From Pseudoneurospora amorphoporcata (Eukaryota; Ascomycota; Sordariomycetes; Sordariales; Sordariaceae): a stretch of DNA of 64,000 bases. Positions 1-11,675 of this stretch are shown here, piece by piece. The DNA is taken from assembly GCA_033297205.1 (NCBI GenBank), contig MU859095.1, positions 171,741-235,740 of the forward strand, given 5' to 3'. The notes beneath the pieces are model-generated. The model had not been told where the DNA came from. It saw only the letters and a list, made by a program, of their open reading frames with translations, and did no database searches. Numbering within the stretch: the stretch's first letter is position 1; each line of letters begins with the position of its first letter. The position numbers were made by a program, and so were the translations under genes.

Positions 1-423
1 ATGTCAACGCTTCAGTTGCCAAGGTGTATCAAACAATGGAATTGCGCACCTTCGTTTTCCAAAGCTTGGATGCCGATGGGTGAACGTTGTGGTCCAGATC
101 AGCACCTGGAAGCCCAGCTCCCGTCTTGGCAGGTCCCTCGGTCTTATCTTATCAGTAGCTCAAAGTCCTTCTACCTCAGTCCGCTCATTTCCTGGCACGG
201 GCCGGGAGGTACCAGTACAGAGCAGCTTTGAACCCGCTGGATGGCATCCATCAGCTTTTCCCGTTCAACTTGGCGCTTTCTCCACAAGCCGCATGCCTGG
301 GCTGTCCGCAAAAAAAGTTCCTGGGGCAGCAGAACGACAACGCATTTTGGAAAACTGAACCGCATCGGGCTTCCACTTTCTGTGACGTCCGCCTCACAAC
401 AACTCCAGAACCAAACGGCCAAA
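1..423. other. upstream flank of RRP6, no gene seen
   Basis: Window edge and presumed promoter/5' leader of RRP6. Short overlapping ORFs occur on both strands but none resembles a known protein. An in-frame ATG at 241 would lengthen RRP6 by 61 residues of unconserved-looking sequence. The ATG at 424 has the better A-rich context and begins the recognisable N-terminal domain. Confidence 0.6.
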
Positions 424-3017
424 ATGGACGGTTCACTGGACTTCAAGACCCTAAGGGAATCGCTCCAAGCCGCCTTGGTTGCCACGACCCGAACCGCCAA
501 CTCGATTGCCAGCGAGGATCTTCAGTTCCAGCGCACCGTCAACCCGGCTGTCGGCAGCCAACTCGACAACAGCTCCGGCCGCCTCTTGAACCTTGCCAAC
601 GGGCTCCTGAATTCGACTGCCAATCTCACCGGCCAGAAGGTTGGCGCTCTTGAAGATGCCGATGATGTGGACATTCAGTGGAGGAACATTGTCGACGTGA
701 TCGACTCGCTGCTCGAGAAAGCCGACACCTGCCTTGACGAGTACACCGGTTTGATCAAGCGGAAGGATGCGCCCACCCCCGCCGACCAGGGTCGCGCCCA
801 AAAGCGCGTCAAGTCATCCAACGATCGTCTTGACTGGTCATTGAAGAGAGCAAACATCCTCAAGCCTCAGAATAACTTCGAGAGGAAGGTCGATAACTTC
901 GCTACTGGTCCCTGGAAGCCTCTGTTGTCGTCTAAGCCTCATGCTAAGGTGTCACTGGAGGACAGCCTGACAACCTTTGTCGACGATGACAACAACACAC
1001 AGTACGTCTACCTTTTATTCTCGAAATCATAAAATCACGCTGCTAACATGAACGTTTTTTTTTTCAGATACAAGCATCCTTACGAAACCGAGATCAAATC
1101 GACACCGTATCCCGAGCACGTGTACAAGAAGCGAGAACCGAAGGAGTTCCTTCCTATCGATTCGACATCCGCCATATGGGTTGATACTTACGAGGGTGTT
1201 TTGGAGATGTTGGAGGAGCTCAAGCAGGCCAAGGAAATTGCGCTTGATCTGGAACATCACGATTTCAGGTCTTACACCGGACTGCTGTCACTCATGCAGA
1301 TCAGCACCAGAGAAAAGGACTGGGTAATTGATACTCTTCAGCCATGGAGGCACAAGCTTGAGGTCCTGAACGAGGTCTTCGCGGACCCGAAGATCGTCAA
1401 GGTAAGACACGCTCCAACCTTCAGGCTGTCGCCGTGTTCTAAACTAACCTGAGCCAGGTTCTTCACGGTGCTTTCATGGATGCCATCTGGCTGCAGAGAG
1501 ATCTCGGCCTGTACCTTGTCGGTCTTTTCGATACTTATCACGCTTGCGCCGTTCTCGGGTACCCTGGAAGGAGCTTGGGATACCTGCTTAGCAAGTTTGC
1601 CGAGTTCGAAGCCGACAAGAAGTATCAGCTTGCAGATTGGCGCATCAGACCTCTTCCCGAAGAGATGTTCTACTATGCGCGGTCCGATACCCACTACCTG
1701 CTCTATATCTTCGACATGCTCGTCAATGAGCTCATCGAGCGCTCAACACCCGGAAAACCGAAGCCTGACCTTCTCGAGCTGGTTCTTGAGAGGTCAAAGG
1801 ATGTCGCCCTGCAACGCTACGAGAACCCTAGCTACAACGTCGAAACCGGCCAAGGACCCCGCGGGTGGTATAACGTGCTGCTTAAGTCCCCAACACTCTA
1901 CAACAGCGAGCAGTTTGCCGTCTACAAGGCCGTGCACCAATGGCGCGACAACTTAGCTCGCCGGGAGGATGAGAGTCCCTTCTTCTTCATGACACAGCAG
2001 GTGCTTGCCGACATTGCCCGGATACTCCCGACCGACAAGAAGGCTCTGTGGAGTATTCTGGACAGCAATGCCAGGGGCCTCAAGCCTTATCTAGATGACC
2101 TGTTCGACGTGATCCAGAAGGCTAAGGAGGAAGGTGTGAACGGCCCCAAGATGATCGATATCTTCAAGAGCGACTCATCCACCATCGCTCCTGCCAAGCG
2201 TGCTGCAGTCACCTCCGATGATAGCGACATTCCGGACGTCAAGGAGCTCAAGGCTGACCGGTCCCAGTTCTGGGGCGGCGTCACTTTGAGCTCGGTCTGG
2301 GATGGCACTGCCGCGAAGACCGCCAAGCTCGACGGCATGTTGGAGATCACCCTCCCTTATCCTGCCGACTTCATGGACGGAACCACGACTGAGATGGAGG
2401 TGGATCAACCAGAGGAGATGGCGCCAGCGCCTCAGCCGGAGCCGGAGCAGGTGGTAGTCAACCAGGAGTTCACTCTCTGGAGCGGCGGCAAGCGCAAGCG
2501 CGAGGAAGAGTCTGAGGAGGAAGAGGACGCCGAAATCGAGGATTCTTCCGCGCCTCATACCGAAACCGATGCGCAAACCGGCGGCGAAGCCGAGGGTGAC
2601 GATTCCGACGAGGAAGAAGAGGAGGAGGAGGAGGAAGAAGCAAGCGACAAGTCATCCAAGAAATCCAAAAAGGCTGCCAAGAAAGCCTCCAAAGAGAAGA
2701 AAAAGCAGGCCAAGGAAGCGCTCAGGGCTCAGCGAAGGGCAGAGAAGGCCGCCAAGAAGGAGGCAAAGAAGAAGGCTCAGGAAGAAGCTGCTGCTGCCGC
2801 TAAACAGGCGGAGGATGAGGAAGGAGAGAAGGAAGACCAACCGTTTGATTACTCCCAGGCTGCGTCGGTGTTGCGTGCTCGCAAGACTCAGGAGGACGTC
2901 AAGAAAGCGAGTAAGAGGTTTAACCCGTATGGCAACAAGTCTCAGGAGGGACCGAAGGGCGCAAGAGCGCATTACTCGGCCAAGGCGGCTGGCAGGACGG
3001 CTACATTCAAGAAGTGA
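424..3017 (+). CDS. RRP6: RRP6, nuclear exosome 3'-5' exoribonuclease
   Basis: Exons 424-1001, 1068-1401 and 1458-3017 give 823 aa; both introns are short with GT/AG ends, and the first has a GCTAAC branch site. Domain order matches Rrp6/PM-Scl100: N-terminal PMC2NT region (about 10-100, the Rrp47-binding region in the family), DEDD-Y exonuclease (about 200-400) and HRDC (about 455-535). Visible catalytic residues are D253 and E255 in the LDLEHHD motif, the HGAFMDAIWLQRD block after intron 2, and the YARSDTHY motif with D381. The C-terminal third is long acidic Asp/Glu runs followed by Lys/Ala-rich blocks, as expected of the exosome-binding and nuclear-targeting tail. The family degrades and trims rRNA, snoRNA and aberrant nuclear transcripts 3'-5' with the core exosome. 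In N. crassa the exosome also influences frq RNA levels (established for the complex); its nearness to frq here is probably chance. Confidence 0.95.
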
Positions 3018-6000
3018 GGAGCCAGAGGATGAGGAAGCCGGAGTCTTAGGACAGACACATGGATGGGGTTTATGGAGTGGTTATTACCATGTTTGCATTG
3101 ATTCTAAGTATTTGCTAGTTAGACTTTAACCTTCCCATACATACATAGTATATGCTAGAGGAAGATATGGTTTTAAGAGGAATGGATACCCATCAATGGT
3201 TGACGGCCAAGAAGTGGTTCATGAGGTTTTCTTTCCACGCCGAGCAAGGGGTCTTCGTGTGTTTGCATCGGGGGTTGCCAAGAGACGACCACACCATCTG
3301 ATGGCTTCCTTCTTGATGGTCTCTTCACGCAGCTTTTACCAACACCATCATGCCCTTGTCAACCCAAAAAAAATATCAGCCGTGGAGGTTTTCCTTTGTC
3401 ATCTTCATTAACCAACGAATTCACGCGTAGTTGTTCGATATAAATCAAGCGCATCGCCCACAAGTTTGTTGCTGTTAACTCCTCGCCAACTGTCTAAACT
3501 CGTTGCCAACCCGTTACTTAACCAGTCGTCAACATTCGCTAACGGAACCACAACACAGTCTGAATTTCTCACATACACTCTCGCAACACTGCGCCAAAAC
3601 ATAAGCGTGCCTACCTATCATTCCACACTGTCCTCATTTGTTCATGGACTCTGGAACTATAGGGTTAACAAAATTGTTAACAGGTTGTTAAATTCCCGGT
3701 AAAGTACCTAGGTACCGCTCGCTTGCTACGGTAAGCGAAGCAAAGCCCACACCACCCGTCGTCCGTCTTTCGCCCACTTTGCCAGTTTGCCACCCCCGTG
3801 ATACCCTCACACATAGTGTACAGTAGCACAGCCTATCATGGTATCAACCCCGCGCATCCTATCGCCTCAGTCTCACGATCTCACGATGACCCCGCGCTCC
3901 CGTCGCAGCTGTAGCGCACGAGCTGAGCAAAGGCTTGCACGGAGGAAATTTCCCGCTTACCTACCTAGGTACCTTTACAGTATCTGCCCATGTATCCAAA
4001 CGTGCAGGGGAAGTTTTCCAAACACAAAGAGACCGAAAATGAGGGCATTCCCAGTCTCGCAGTTTCCAGTTTTCAACTTCCCCACTGTAAGCTCGTAGTG
4101 TAATCAACGCCACGTGCGTTCCAGACTCGGGTCCCTCTACATTGTTTACACTACTCGGTGCCGCAATCCCCGGTATGTAGTGTATACGATGCTGACAATG
4201 ACTAGTGTACGACACTGCCTGGACTACAGTACCTTGCTGGTACTCTTTAGGTATCTCCTACGAGATTGATCCCCTCCCAGCTTCAGATAAAGCCGAGAAC
4301 CGATCAGCATCGGTCCAGGAATGCAAATCTAGAATCCGAAAATCTAGATGCCGACCGGAAACAGAACCGGATTGTTTGCTCCGCTCCGACGTCGTCGACG
4401 CCGAACGCCCACGACGACTAGGACAGTGGCGATGATAGTGACGATGCCTCTCACGGCTTCACGACCCGAAGATCGATGATCAACATCAAACGATTCAGCC
4501 ACGGTACCGCTAACGATGATGGTGTCCTCCGTGATCCTTCCTGGTCCCCGTGACCCCAAGCCCGCCTAGATCCAGTCAGTCAGGCCAGTTTGAGCCCAGT
4601 CTTTTTCGCTTGAAGCCGCATCGGAGGATTCCCGGCTAGCTGTAGTCTACATACCTGAACCCCGGGACCCGGGATCTGGACCCTGAACCCATCTAGGCTG
4701 GACCTGCAGTAGCCTGAAGAGTCAGTAATCAGGAGGCTCCCCGAGCCGCTTCGGCCTCTAGCCGCTAGCCAACGACGTCTGTTGATCAAACTGAACAAAC
4801 CTACCGCTCGGTCCAGTCACCACTTCCATTCCCATCACGCGCATACAGTGCCTTCTCGGTAACCTCAACTATTCTAGTGTACATTCGCGGACTCGCTACA
4901 CGTACACCACATCACACTACCCCCATGTTTCGCCGTTGCATGCTTGTCAGGAACATGTGAAGGTAGGTATTTGTCACCACCATGATGCTCCCTCTCGCGG
5001 CCCGGCGCGGGTATCAGGGATATGTTACAGTCTCGAGTCTCGAGTCTCAAGCTGCTTACCTGTAGAAGCTGGCATAACATTGGCTGACCTTGCCGCTAAC
5101 GCCGCGGTCCGTTCTGCAAGACAGTGCGACAGTTGCCGGCGTCGTCCTCCTCCAAACGGTTCAACGGCCGGCTCGGTTGGGCCCGCTGTTTCGCCTTTCT
5201 TTGCCTTTTCTTTTCGCCTCCTTCATCCCTCCATGGACGGACCACTATAATAAGCGTACTGTTAGTGCTACTGTCTGCACACCCCATTTTGCACACCACC
5301 TACTGTACACGGCTCACACGAACTGTTCGGATGGATATGCCACTGAGCTACTGCATGGTTCGTATGTATGATTGACAGTTTTAAGGAACAGTCCCGCTTC
5401 TTTTGCCGTTTGTGGTTCGTTTGAACATATGAATATCTGCGGGCGTCTCTAGCGTATGGTGTAGACGCAGGATACGGTAAGTGTAGCGTAGGTAGTTGTG
5501 TATCTAGCCCTCTCGCATTGGAGCTTGGCGAGCTTAGTTAAGCTGGTGATAACGGCTTGACGATGGACAATTCCTCGAACAACTTGGCGCAGCAACCGCT
5601 GTTTCGAACCTCACTCGCGGAGCTTATTCCGTTGTCTCGTTTGTCCATCCCTCGCTAATACCAGATACCTAGAAATCTCCGTCCCTGTTCCTGATTTAAC
5701 GGCTGGTCGGTAAACTGCAAGCAAGTAATAGGAGACTCCAGAGGGTGAGGCAAATGAAGCTATTCGCAATTGCTTAGGGTGGGACGCAGAAGTGGCAAAA
5801 AAAACGTGATCATCAGCATCTTAACCGTTCCGCACCCACTCCCACACCCACTTAACGATTTTCTAGTGTAGCCCTCGCTCTGGGCAGGCATATCAAGAAA
5901 GGATCCGTGGGACATTTGATTGGTTGAGGGCTTACACGGGTCTGTCTCCGAATGGTGGTACGGGGTGGCTACTGCATCCCATCAGCTCACAGAGGAAACA

Positions 6001-8875
6001 GCGGCCGCAGCTGACTGGCTGGCTGGAACAGATATATTGAAATGAACCGGCTGGAAAGTAATGGGTGGCATTGGGGACAAACCCCCCGAAGTTTTCCTAG
6101 TGCAAGGTGCGTATCATCAGTCGTTTCCATCTTGAGCTTCCTGGTCTCAGGGATCGCTGGCTATCAGGCTCGTCAGGATGGCGAAAACAACAGGCGAGTG
6201 ACGAGTGAGCGACTCTTGCCAGAAACGGTACCGAAGGCGACAAATTGTCTCACGGTAGTGATGGTCTCACATGGATGGATGGTGAGTGACAAGCATGGCC
6301 TCCCACGGAAAAGGTTGGGGTGACATGAGATGATGCTCCTGAAAGAAAAAAAGGAGAGCAAGGGAAAAGCCGACTGTAAGCATTGCAGATCCTGATCGAC
6401 GGCAGAGCCATCGAGGAACGGCGGACGCATCGAGGGACCATCGAGGGACCATCGAGGGACCATCGACGGATGGAGACCGCGGGTTGGCTAACGGCACACC
6501 ACTCAGGTAACTAACTGTCTTTTCTTCTCGAAAGTGACCAACAATAGGTGTGTAGGGTCTTCGGGTGTTGCAGTGTGCGGCTCCGAAACACTCCATGTGC
6601 TACCTACCACCACCGAGATCGAGGCCACATCCAGCCAGACATTTTTTTTCATATCAAGAGCTATACGTTGCTTTCCATGGTTGTATTTCCATAGTGTTTT
6701 GTGAACTGGCTCGCTGGGCTTGGTTGTTAGCTGTCAAGGGAACTATACCTATTACCGATAGTTGTTGCAATACGTTGCACGCAAAAAGGGCTCCCATTCC
6801 CACTACCCACCCCTCCGGCGTCGTCGCATTGACTGCCTCTACATGATTCCGGTTGTGGGTTGGGTGAGTGGTCAGACAAAGAGTTGCGATTTTGATCCTT
6901 TCAGTTGTTGTTATTTGGCTAACACGGAAACCATTTTGGCCTTTCTGCCTTTTCAAGCTGTGGGAGGATGTCGTGCCGGGAAATGCAAATTTGGCAGGAC
7001 TATCAAGTTATCGACAGGCACACAGGGTCAAAAAGGGTGCCTCGTTCCGCTCGTGTGAGCACGTGGTATGTGACCCATGATGAGGATTCGAAAAAGGAGT
7101 CAGAAGGGAGGCCGGAGCACCGGCAACTTCATGATATGACACGGCCCGAGTTGCGCGCATTAGGTTTGGTCTTGGAAGTTGGTTTTGGGATCCTAGCGAG
7201 TTGGCAGCATGACATTCCCTATGCCGTTTCTGTGTCGTTTGTCCGTTCTCAAGTACGAGGGCAGGAGGGCACGTGGGATAGAAGAGGTTATTGTGAAGTC
7301 GGAACGTGGTTGATATGACACGAGATGGACTGATAGGAGACGGAAGGAGGCCCAGACTGTACTTGTAGACAACATGGGGTAATGTATCGTATGTAAATTT
7401 GGACCCAAAAAAATCGTGGGATCGTCCGTTAGTCAAAGTTCAAATCCATCCCCTCCGGAACTGCATCGCCGATGGCCGTTTGGTTGCGGGCGGAGATCCC
7501 CGTGTTTATATGCGCAGCTGTGTTACTAGTGTCTGATATCGGACCTGTGCTTCAAAAACCATCTGGGACGTTTTAGCATCCGCCTAACATTTTGCGAAAG
7601 CTGACCATGAGAAGACCACCAAACTGTCTCTTCATCACCAGACTTTTTGTTCTCACTCGAAGCACATGCTTCTTTCGATCTCAATGACTGTGGTAAAAAC
7701 AGGTGACGTCCCGAACCCACGTTAGGTTACTCTTGGAGGTCTTTCCAACCACCTGCCGTCTGATCTCGATGCTGTCTCCTCATTTCTGTTGTCATCATGA
7801 CACTGAAGCAAAAAGGACACACAGCGAGCAACCTCCGCGCGTCATACCATGCCATTTCGGTTTTGTCAATGTGAAAAGCAACGAGAGCATGGGTTGACGT
7901 TGGAAACGTTTCGAAAATCAACCGATCAACTCGGACGTCCATCGTTCGAAAATGGAGAACTGGATAGAAGCACACAGGCAGCACTCAAAACCGCAGTTGC
8001 GCGCGCTGCGATGCCCCCTGTAACTTTCATTGGTATTGCCAGCACGCACATGTGCTCATCAACTGTTAACACCCACTACCTCCTGCAGACAGCTGCGGCC
8101 AGCCGCGCCTGGACAGGCCCAGACCCAACCCTCAACGCCAACAAGACCATAGGTCGTGATAGTGACTGTGTGACCTCAGGAGAGAGCTGCCGCAGTTGTC
8201 ACCAGTTGCAGGCCGGGGTTGCCACACAACACCTTACCTTACCACTATGTGGTTCCGTTCCGGCATTGCACTAACAGTTGAGAATCAGAAAAAGTATAGC
8301 CGCGACTACGCTGAATAACTGTTACTGCAACTGGTATAGCAGAGCCCTGCGTCTCGGGCAACGGATGTCGAGGTCGGTCAACACGGCATGCCTTCCACTT
8401 ACTGCCTCGCCATCACGTCTGAAGGCATGACGGACGGCTGGAAGCTACTAAATCTCGCGGGCTCCTGCTGAATCTCGAACCTGCCCGCTGCTAGAATAGA
8501 TACGAACTCAAACACCACGGGCCAAACTTCCGATACAGGGCATACCTACGTACTGTTACCTACATACCGAGTTTATGCACCGTGGAAATTCGGGGAGAAT
8601 TTCGTGGAGCATGTTAATGACATGTTAAGGGTTCAACTCCATCCGCTCGCCGTGCAATAAAAAGGTGTTTCCATGTGGAACCATGGTCGCATGTTAGGGT
8701 GTCGTTCGTCAGTACTCTTTTCCACTCGCAGACAACTTTCAAGGTATTTTGGGAACTCCCGCCGAGAGGTTGTTGGGTTGCCGTGACTCCCGTGTTGACC
8801 TTTTTTTTTCTCGTGAGCGAAAGCTTTATGCCCACACCCTCTGAGGTTCCGTAGCAACCAGTATCGTGCTGGAAG
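3018..8875. other. long intergenic region, no recognised gene
   Basis: About 5.9 kb from the RRP6 stop to the candidate distal frq light element. Base composition is ordinary, unlike the AT-rich block at the right end. Only short ORFs without codon-bias or family signals are present on either strand. Contents noticed: palindrome TACCTAGGTA at about 3704-3715 and 3962-3971, an 11-bp tandem repeat at 6428-6466, and homopolymer tracts. The left end should hold the RRP6 3' UTR. The right end probably belongs to the frq upstream control region. An unrecognised noncoding transcript cannot be excluded. Confidence 0.5.
6428..6466. repeat. 11-bp tandem repeat, about 3.5 copies
   Basis: Three exact head-to-tail copies of CATCGAGGGAC followed by a partial copy that breaks at CATCGACGG. 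A related half copy lies about 20 bp upstream. It is noncoding as far as can be seen. Confidence 0.85.
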
Positions 8876-8926
8876 CGAATGCTGTTGCCGTCAGAAACGC
8901 CGATGACACGGCAAAAGTGAGATCTG
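8876..8926 (+). promoter_or_regulatory. candidate distal light-response element / C-box of frq
   Basis: The segment contains GCCGATGACACGGCAAAAG followed by TGAGATCTGG. It resembles, from memory, the N. crassa frq distal LRE (Clock box), where the White Collar complex binds GATNC and CGATN half-sites. The CGATG half-site is intact at 8901-8905. The upstream half-site is degenerate, GAATGC at 8877-8882, where GATGC would be expected. It lies 2.69 kb upstream of the long-form ATG, close to the spacing in N. crassa (about 1.3 kb of promoter plus about 1.5 kb of leader). Identification rests on remembered similarity and position. Confidence 0.45.
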
Positions 8927-10015
8927 GAGGCTCAAGATACTTTCGGTCGAAGCCCCACCACCGCGCCCTCCCGCCGGGCTGTTGTGGACGGGATGAGCGC
9001 ACCCCTGCGAGCTATGACGTTTTGATGTGGAACAAGAATTCAATAGTTCCACCCCGCGTGGCGTTAGGGGTCTGAACCCGGTGGAGCTGCACACACTCTT
9101 GAGCGCGACCTGTGATCCTGAACCGGGAGGATGGATGGGAATGGAGGCACTTTTTGGCCAGCAACTGCCCTCGGAGTTCGCTCCCTCTCGTTTTCGTGCA
9201 TTGGAGCCCCAAAAAAATTTGCGAGTCAGGTGCAGGGACTCTATCGATACTTTTGATAGGGGTAGCCAGCCCTCGCACGGCCATTGATCGATTTGGATTC
9301 CACGAGACTGGACCTTTCGGGAATTCCTCCGGGGCATCTGGATGGCGGCTTATGCGAGGTTTTTGAACAGAACCATGCGAAATGTGAGGGGATTTCTGGA
9401 CGAGGTTCTCACGGACTTGCGACGGCGGGGTTGAAAACTTGGTGTATAAGCTCCTGGCTCAGCGCGAGAAAGTGAGAGTGATGAAAGAGGGCGAGTGAGC
9501 CGTGGCGTGTGTTTCCCACCGTTCGTTCCTTGGATTGCTGGATGACAGATCCTGATTGGACGATGTGTTCGTTATATGGAGAAGGAACTTTCAATGGATG
9601 TCGGGGCCCCGGCCGACGCCCGACCTCTTCGAGAACTGCAGTGGTCGCTGGTGTGCGTGGTGGGTTAAAGAGGGAATCAAATGTTATCGAGCCGGGCGGG
9701 GTGAACAGAGTGAGCAGCCTCTAACAAAGAACACCTTGAGCTCTCTCCACCCGGCGCTGATATCGTCGGCCTTGTACACTGGTTTTTCGGCAGAAACAGG
9801 AGAGAAAATCCGGTCAATTGAAGAAATCAGGAGCAAGAGTTGCTGGCCGTGTCCCTGGACGGCTTCATCGTGAGGGTTTTCGGGGCGGCACGAGAGAAGG
9901 TCAAGGTGGTTTGGCTAGGGGAGGGCGGCGGGCCTACAAGTACTTCTTGTTTCTCCCGTGAGCAGACGAGATTCAACCAATCAGAACACGGTTTCGCAGA
10001 GGACCCTGAACTTTT

Positions 10016-10034
10016 CGATTCCCCCCGATCCCCT
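10016..10034 (+). promoter_or_regulatory. candidate proximal light-response element of frq
   Basis: GATTC at 10017 and CGATC at 10026 are separated by four C residues, close to the White Collar consensus GATNC-CGATN, although the variable base differs between halves. A further GATCG follows at 10054. The site is 1.57 kb upstream of the long-form ATG, about where the transcription start would fall if the leader is as long as in N. crassa. Confidence 0.4.
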
Positions 10035-10137
10035 GGAGCCTGGGCGAAAGTGAGGATCGGGGCAATTCCTATGCATCTGTTGGAAAGTGAGCACGACTCC
10101 CGTCTCTCTGTCAACTAGGTAACGTAAGTACTAGTGT

Positions 10138-11587
10138 ATGTGCTCCGGTCCCAGTCGGCCAGTCCCAGTCCCCTCCTGTCTACTAGCCCTCCCCAGTTCA
10201 TCCAGTATATGCATTGGATGATTCCACACCCGCATCTCATACTCACCTTACCGCCCACCAACAAACCACCCGACCCGAATTCGATATCGATTGCCTCGAG
10301 AGTCTCAGTAGTGGGTGTACTTTGTCAGTACCTCTCAACCAGTTCACCCTCGGCTGCCTCCGTGCTGCTGCTTCACCCCCCATCTGGCTTGTTGCCCACT
10401 TTGCCACAACCCAAGTCCCCTCCTCATCCAACCCAGAAGACCCAGGACGTAGCAGTGTGGCGGATTGACAGGCCCCAACATTGGCCTGTTAAGGTACCTG
10501 TAGCCCACGCCAAAAGAGTCCAAAACTGGTTGGCTTTTGTTGTCATTTCTCGGTTTATCCTGCGATAACTGCAAATCCGAACGAAACCGTCTTTGCTGCA
10601 TCGCATCCACTTTGCACACCACAGAATCCCTCTTTCTGCAGTTGTCCAAATCTTCGTGTCGAGCATCCGGGCCTGACCTCCAAAGCAAACTCCAGGGGAG
10701 CGCCGATCTTTCCTGAATACCGGCTCGGCCACGCCACCGATTCGAACGACGACCCTTTTCTGTTTACAACACTCAACTCGACCATTGTACCAAAGAAAGC
10801 TCAAACTTCAACAGGTAAATGTTTTCTCTCTTCCCCTCCCTAGCCGAGAAGCTCTTCTTTTCTGAAGCGGAACCCCTTCGAACCTGTCAACCTACCCATC
10901 GGACCACCTCACCGGCGTTAATGTCCGTCTCCGCGAGCTTCTGACTCTGCCCTCTCCTTGGTTTTTCAACGCCTCCCCCCTCCCTCCCCCACGACGTCCA
11001 GCGCATCGTTCTGTTCGTCGCTTTCATCATTCCCTGCCTTTTCCGCCTCCGTGTCCAACTTCCCATACCCAACAACACATCTCGCCGAGTTCGCGCAAGA
11101 CCGCCGACTGCTTGACCGTATATCTCAGGATTCCGGACAGAAGAAGGACTCTCGTTCCGCCACCACTCTTCGCTCTTTCCCGCCGATGTTTGTTGATTTT
11201 GGGACTCTAATCTCGATTGATTCCCGTTCTAGCGTCCTTCTTCACCATGGCGCGACCGTCCCGCCGGGGGGTGCTTTCAACACACTCGGGGCGCCTCCTT
11301 GCTGCCACCCTCAAACCATCATTAGTGCTTTGACGGAGAAAATTTTGCATCTGTTGTTGCTCAGTTTTCTAACTTAGCCTTGCTCGCTCTTTAGACACTC
11401 GAGACACACACCCTACCTCTGCCTGCCTGCCTGCCGGTCTGCGGCTTCCATAGTCACAGGCTTCGAGGGCATCCGCCCGGCCCAAGTGTCGTAAGGACAC
11501 GCACACAGCTGTATCATGAGAAGTCCCCACAAGCTGCTCGAACGTGAGTAGCATCGCAGTCGCTTGACGCAGCCTAATAGGGTGAAT
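10138..11587 (+). promoter_or_regulatory. frq 5' leader with upstream ORFs and splice signals
   Basis: This stretch probably contains most of the long frq leader. Several upstream ATG ORFs are visible: 10138-10221 (27 codons), 10209-10568 (119 codons if unspliced), 10819-10944 (41 codons), 11186-11377 (63 codons), 11247-11333 (28 codons, strong ACCATGG context) and 11516-11551 (11 codons). A well-formed 3' splice site with a CTAAC branch ends at 11394 (CTCTTTAG), so part of the leader is probably spliced. A donor GTGAGT lies at 11544. In N. crassa the frq leader carries about six uORFs that modulate translation with temperature; the same role here is inference. Confidence 0.55.
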
Positions 11588-11675
11588 ATGGCGGACAGTG
11601 GGGATAACTCACAGGGCATGCGCCCGCCATCCTTTGACGGCCGTGGTCACCCCCTACCCCGGCGTGCTTCCCCAG
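11544..11675 (+). other. candidate alternatively spliced intron spanning the long-form frq start
   Basis: Donor GTGAGT at 11544 and a pyrimidine-rich acceptor ending CTTCCCCAG at 11675 flank the long-form ATG at 11588. Splicing would remove that ATG and leave the internal ATG at 11888 as the first frq-frame start, giving short FRQ. In N. crassa temperature-dependent splicing of such an intron sets the long/short FRQ ratio. The exact acceptor here is my choice among several AGs. Confidence 0.45.

Noticed and set aside
241..423. In-frame upstream start of RRP6 (61 extra residues)
   Set aside because: Sequence before 424 does not resemble Rrp6 and the ATG at 424 has the better context.
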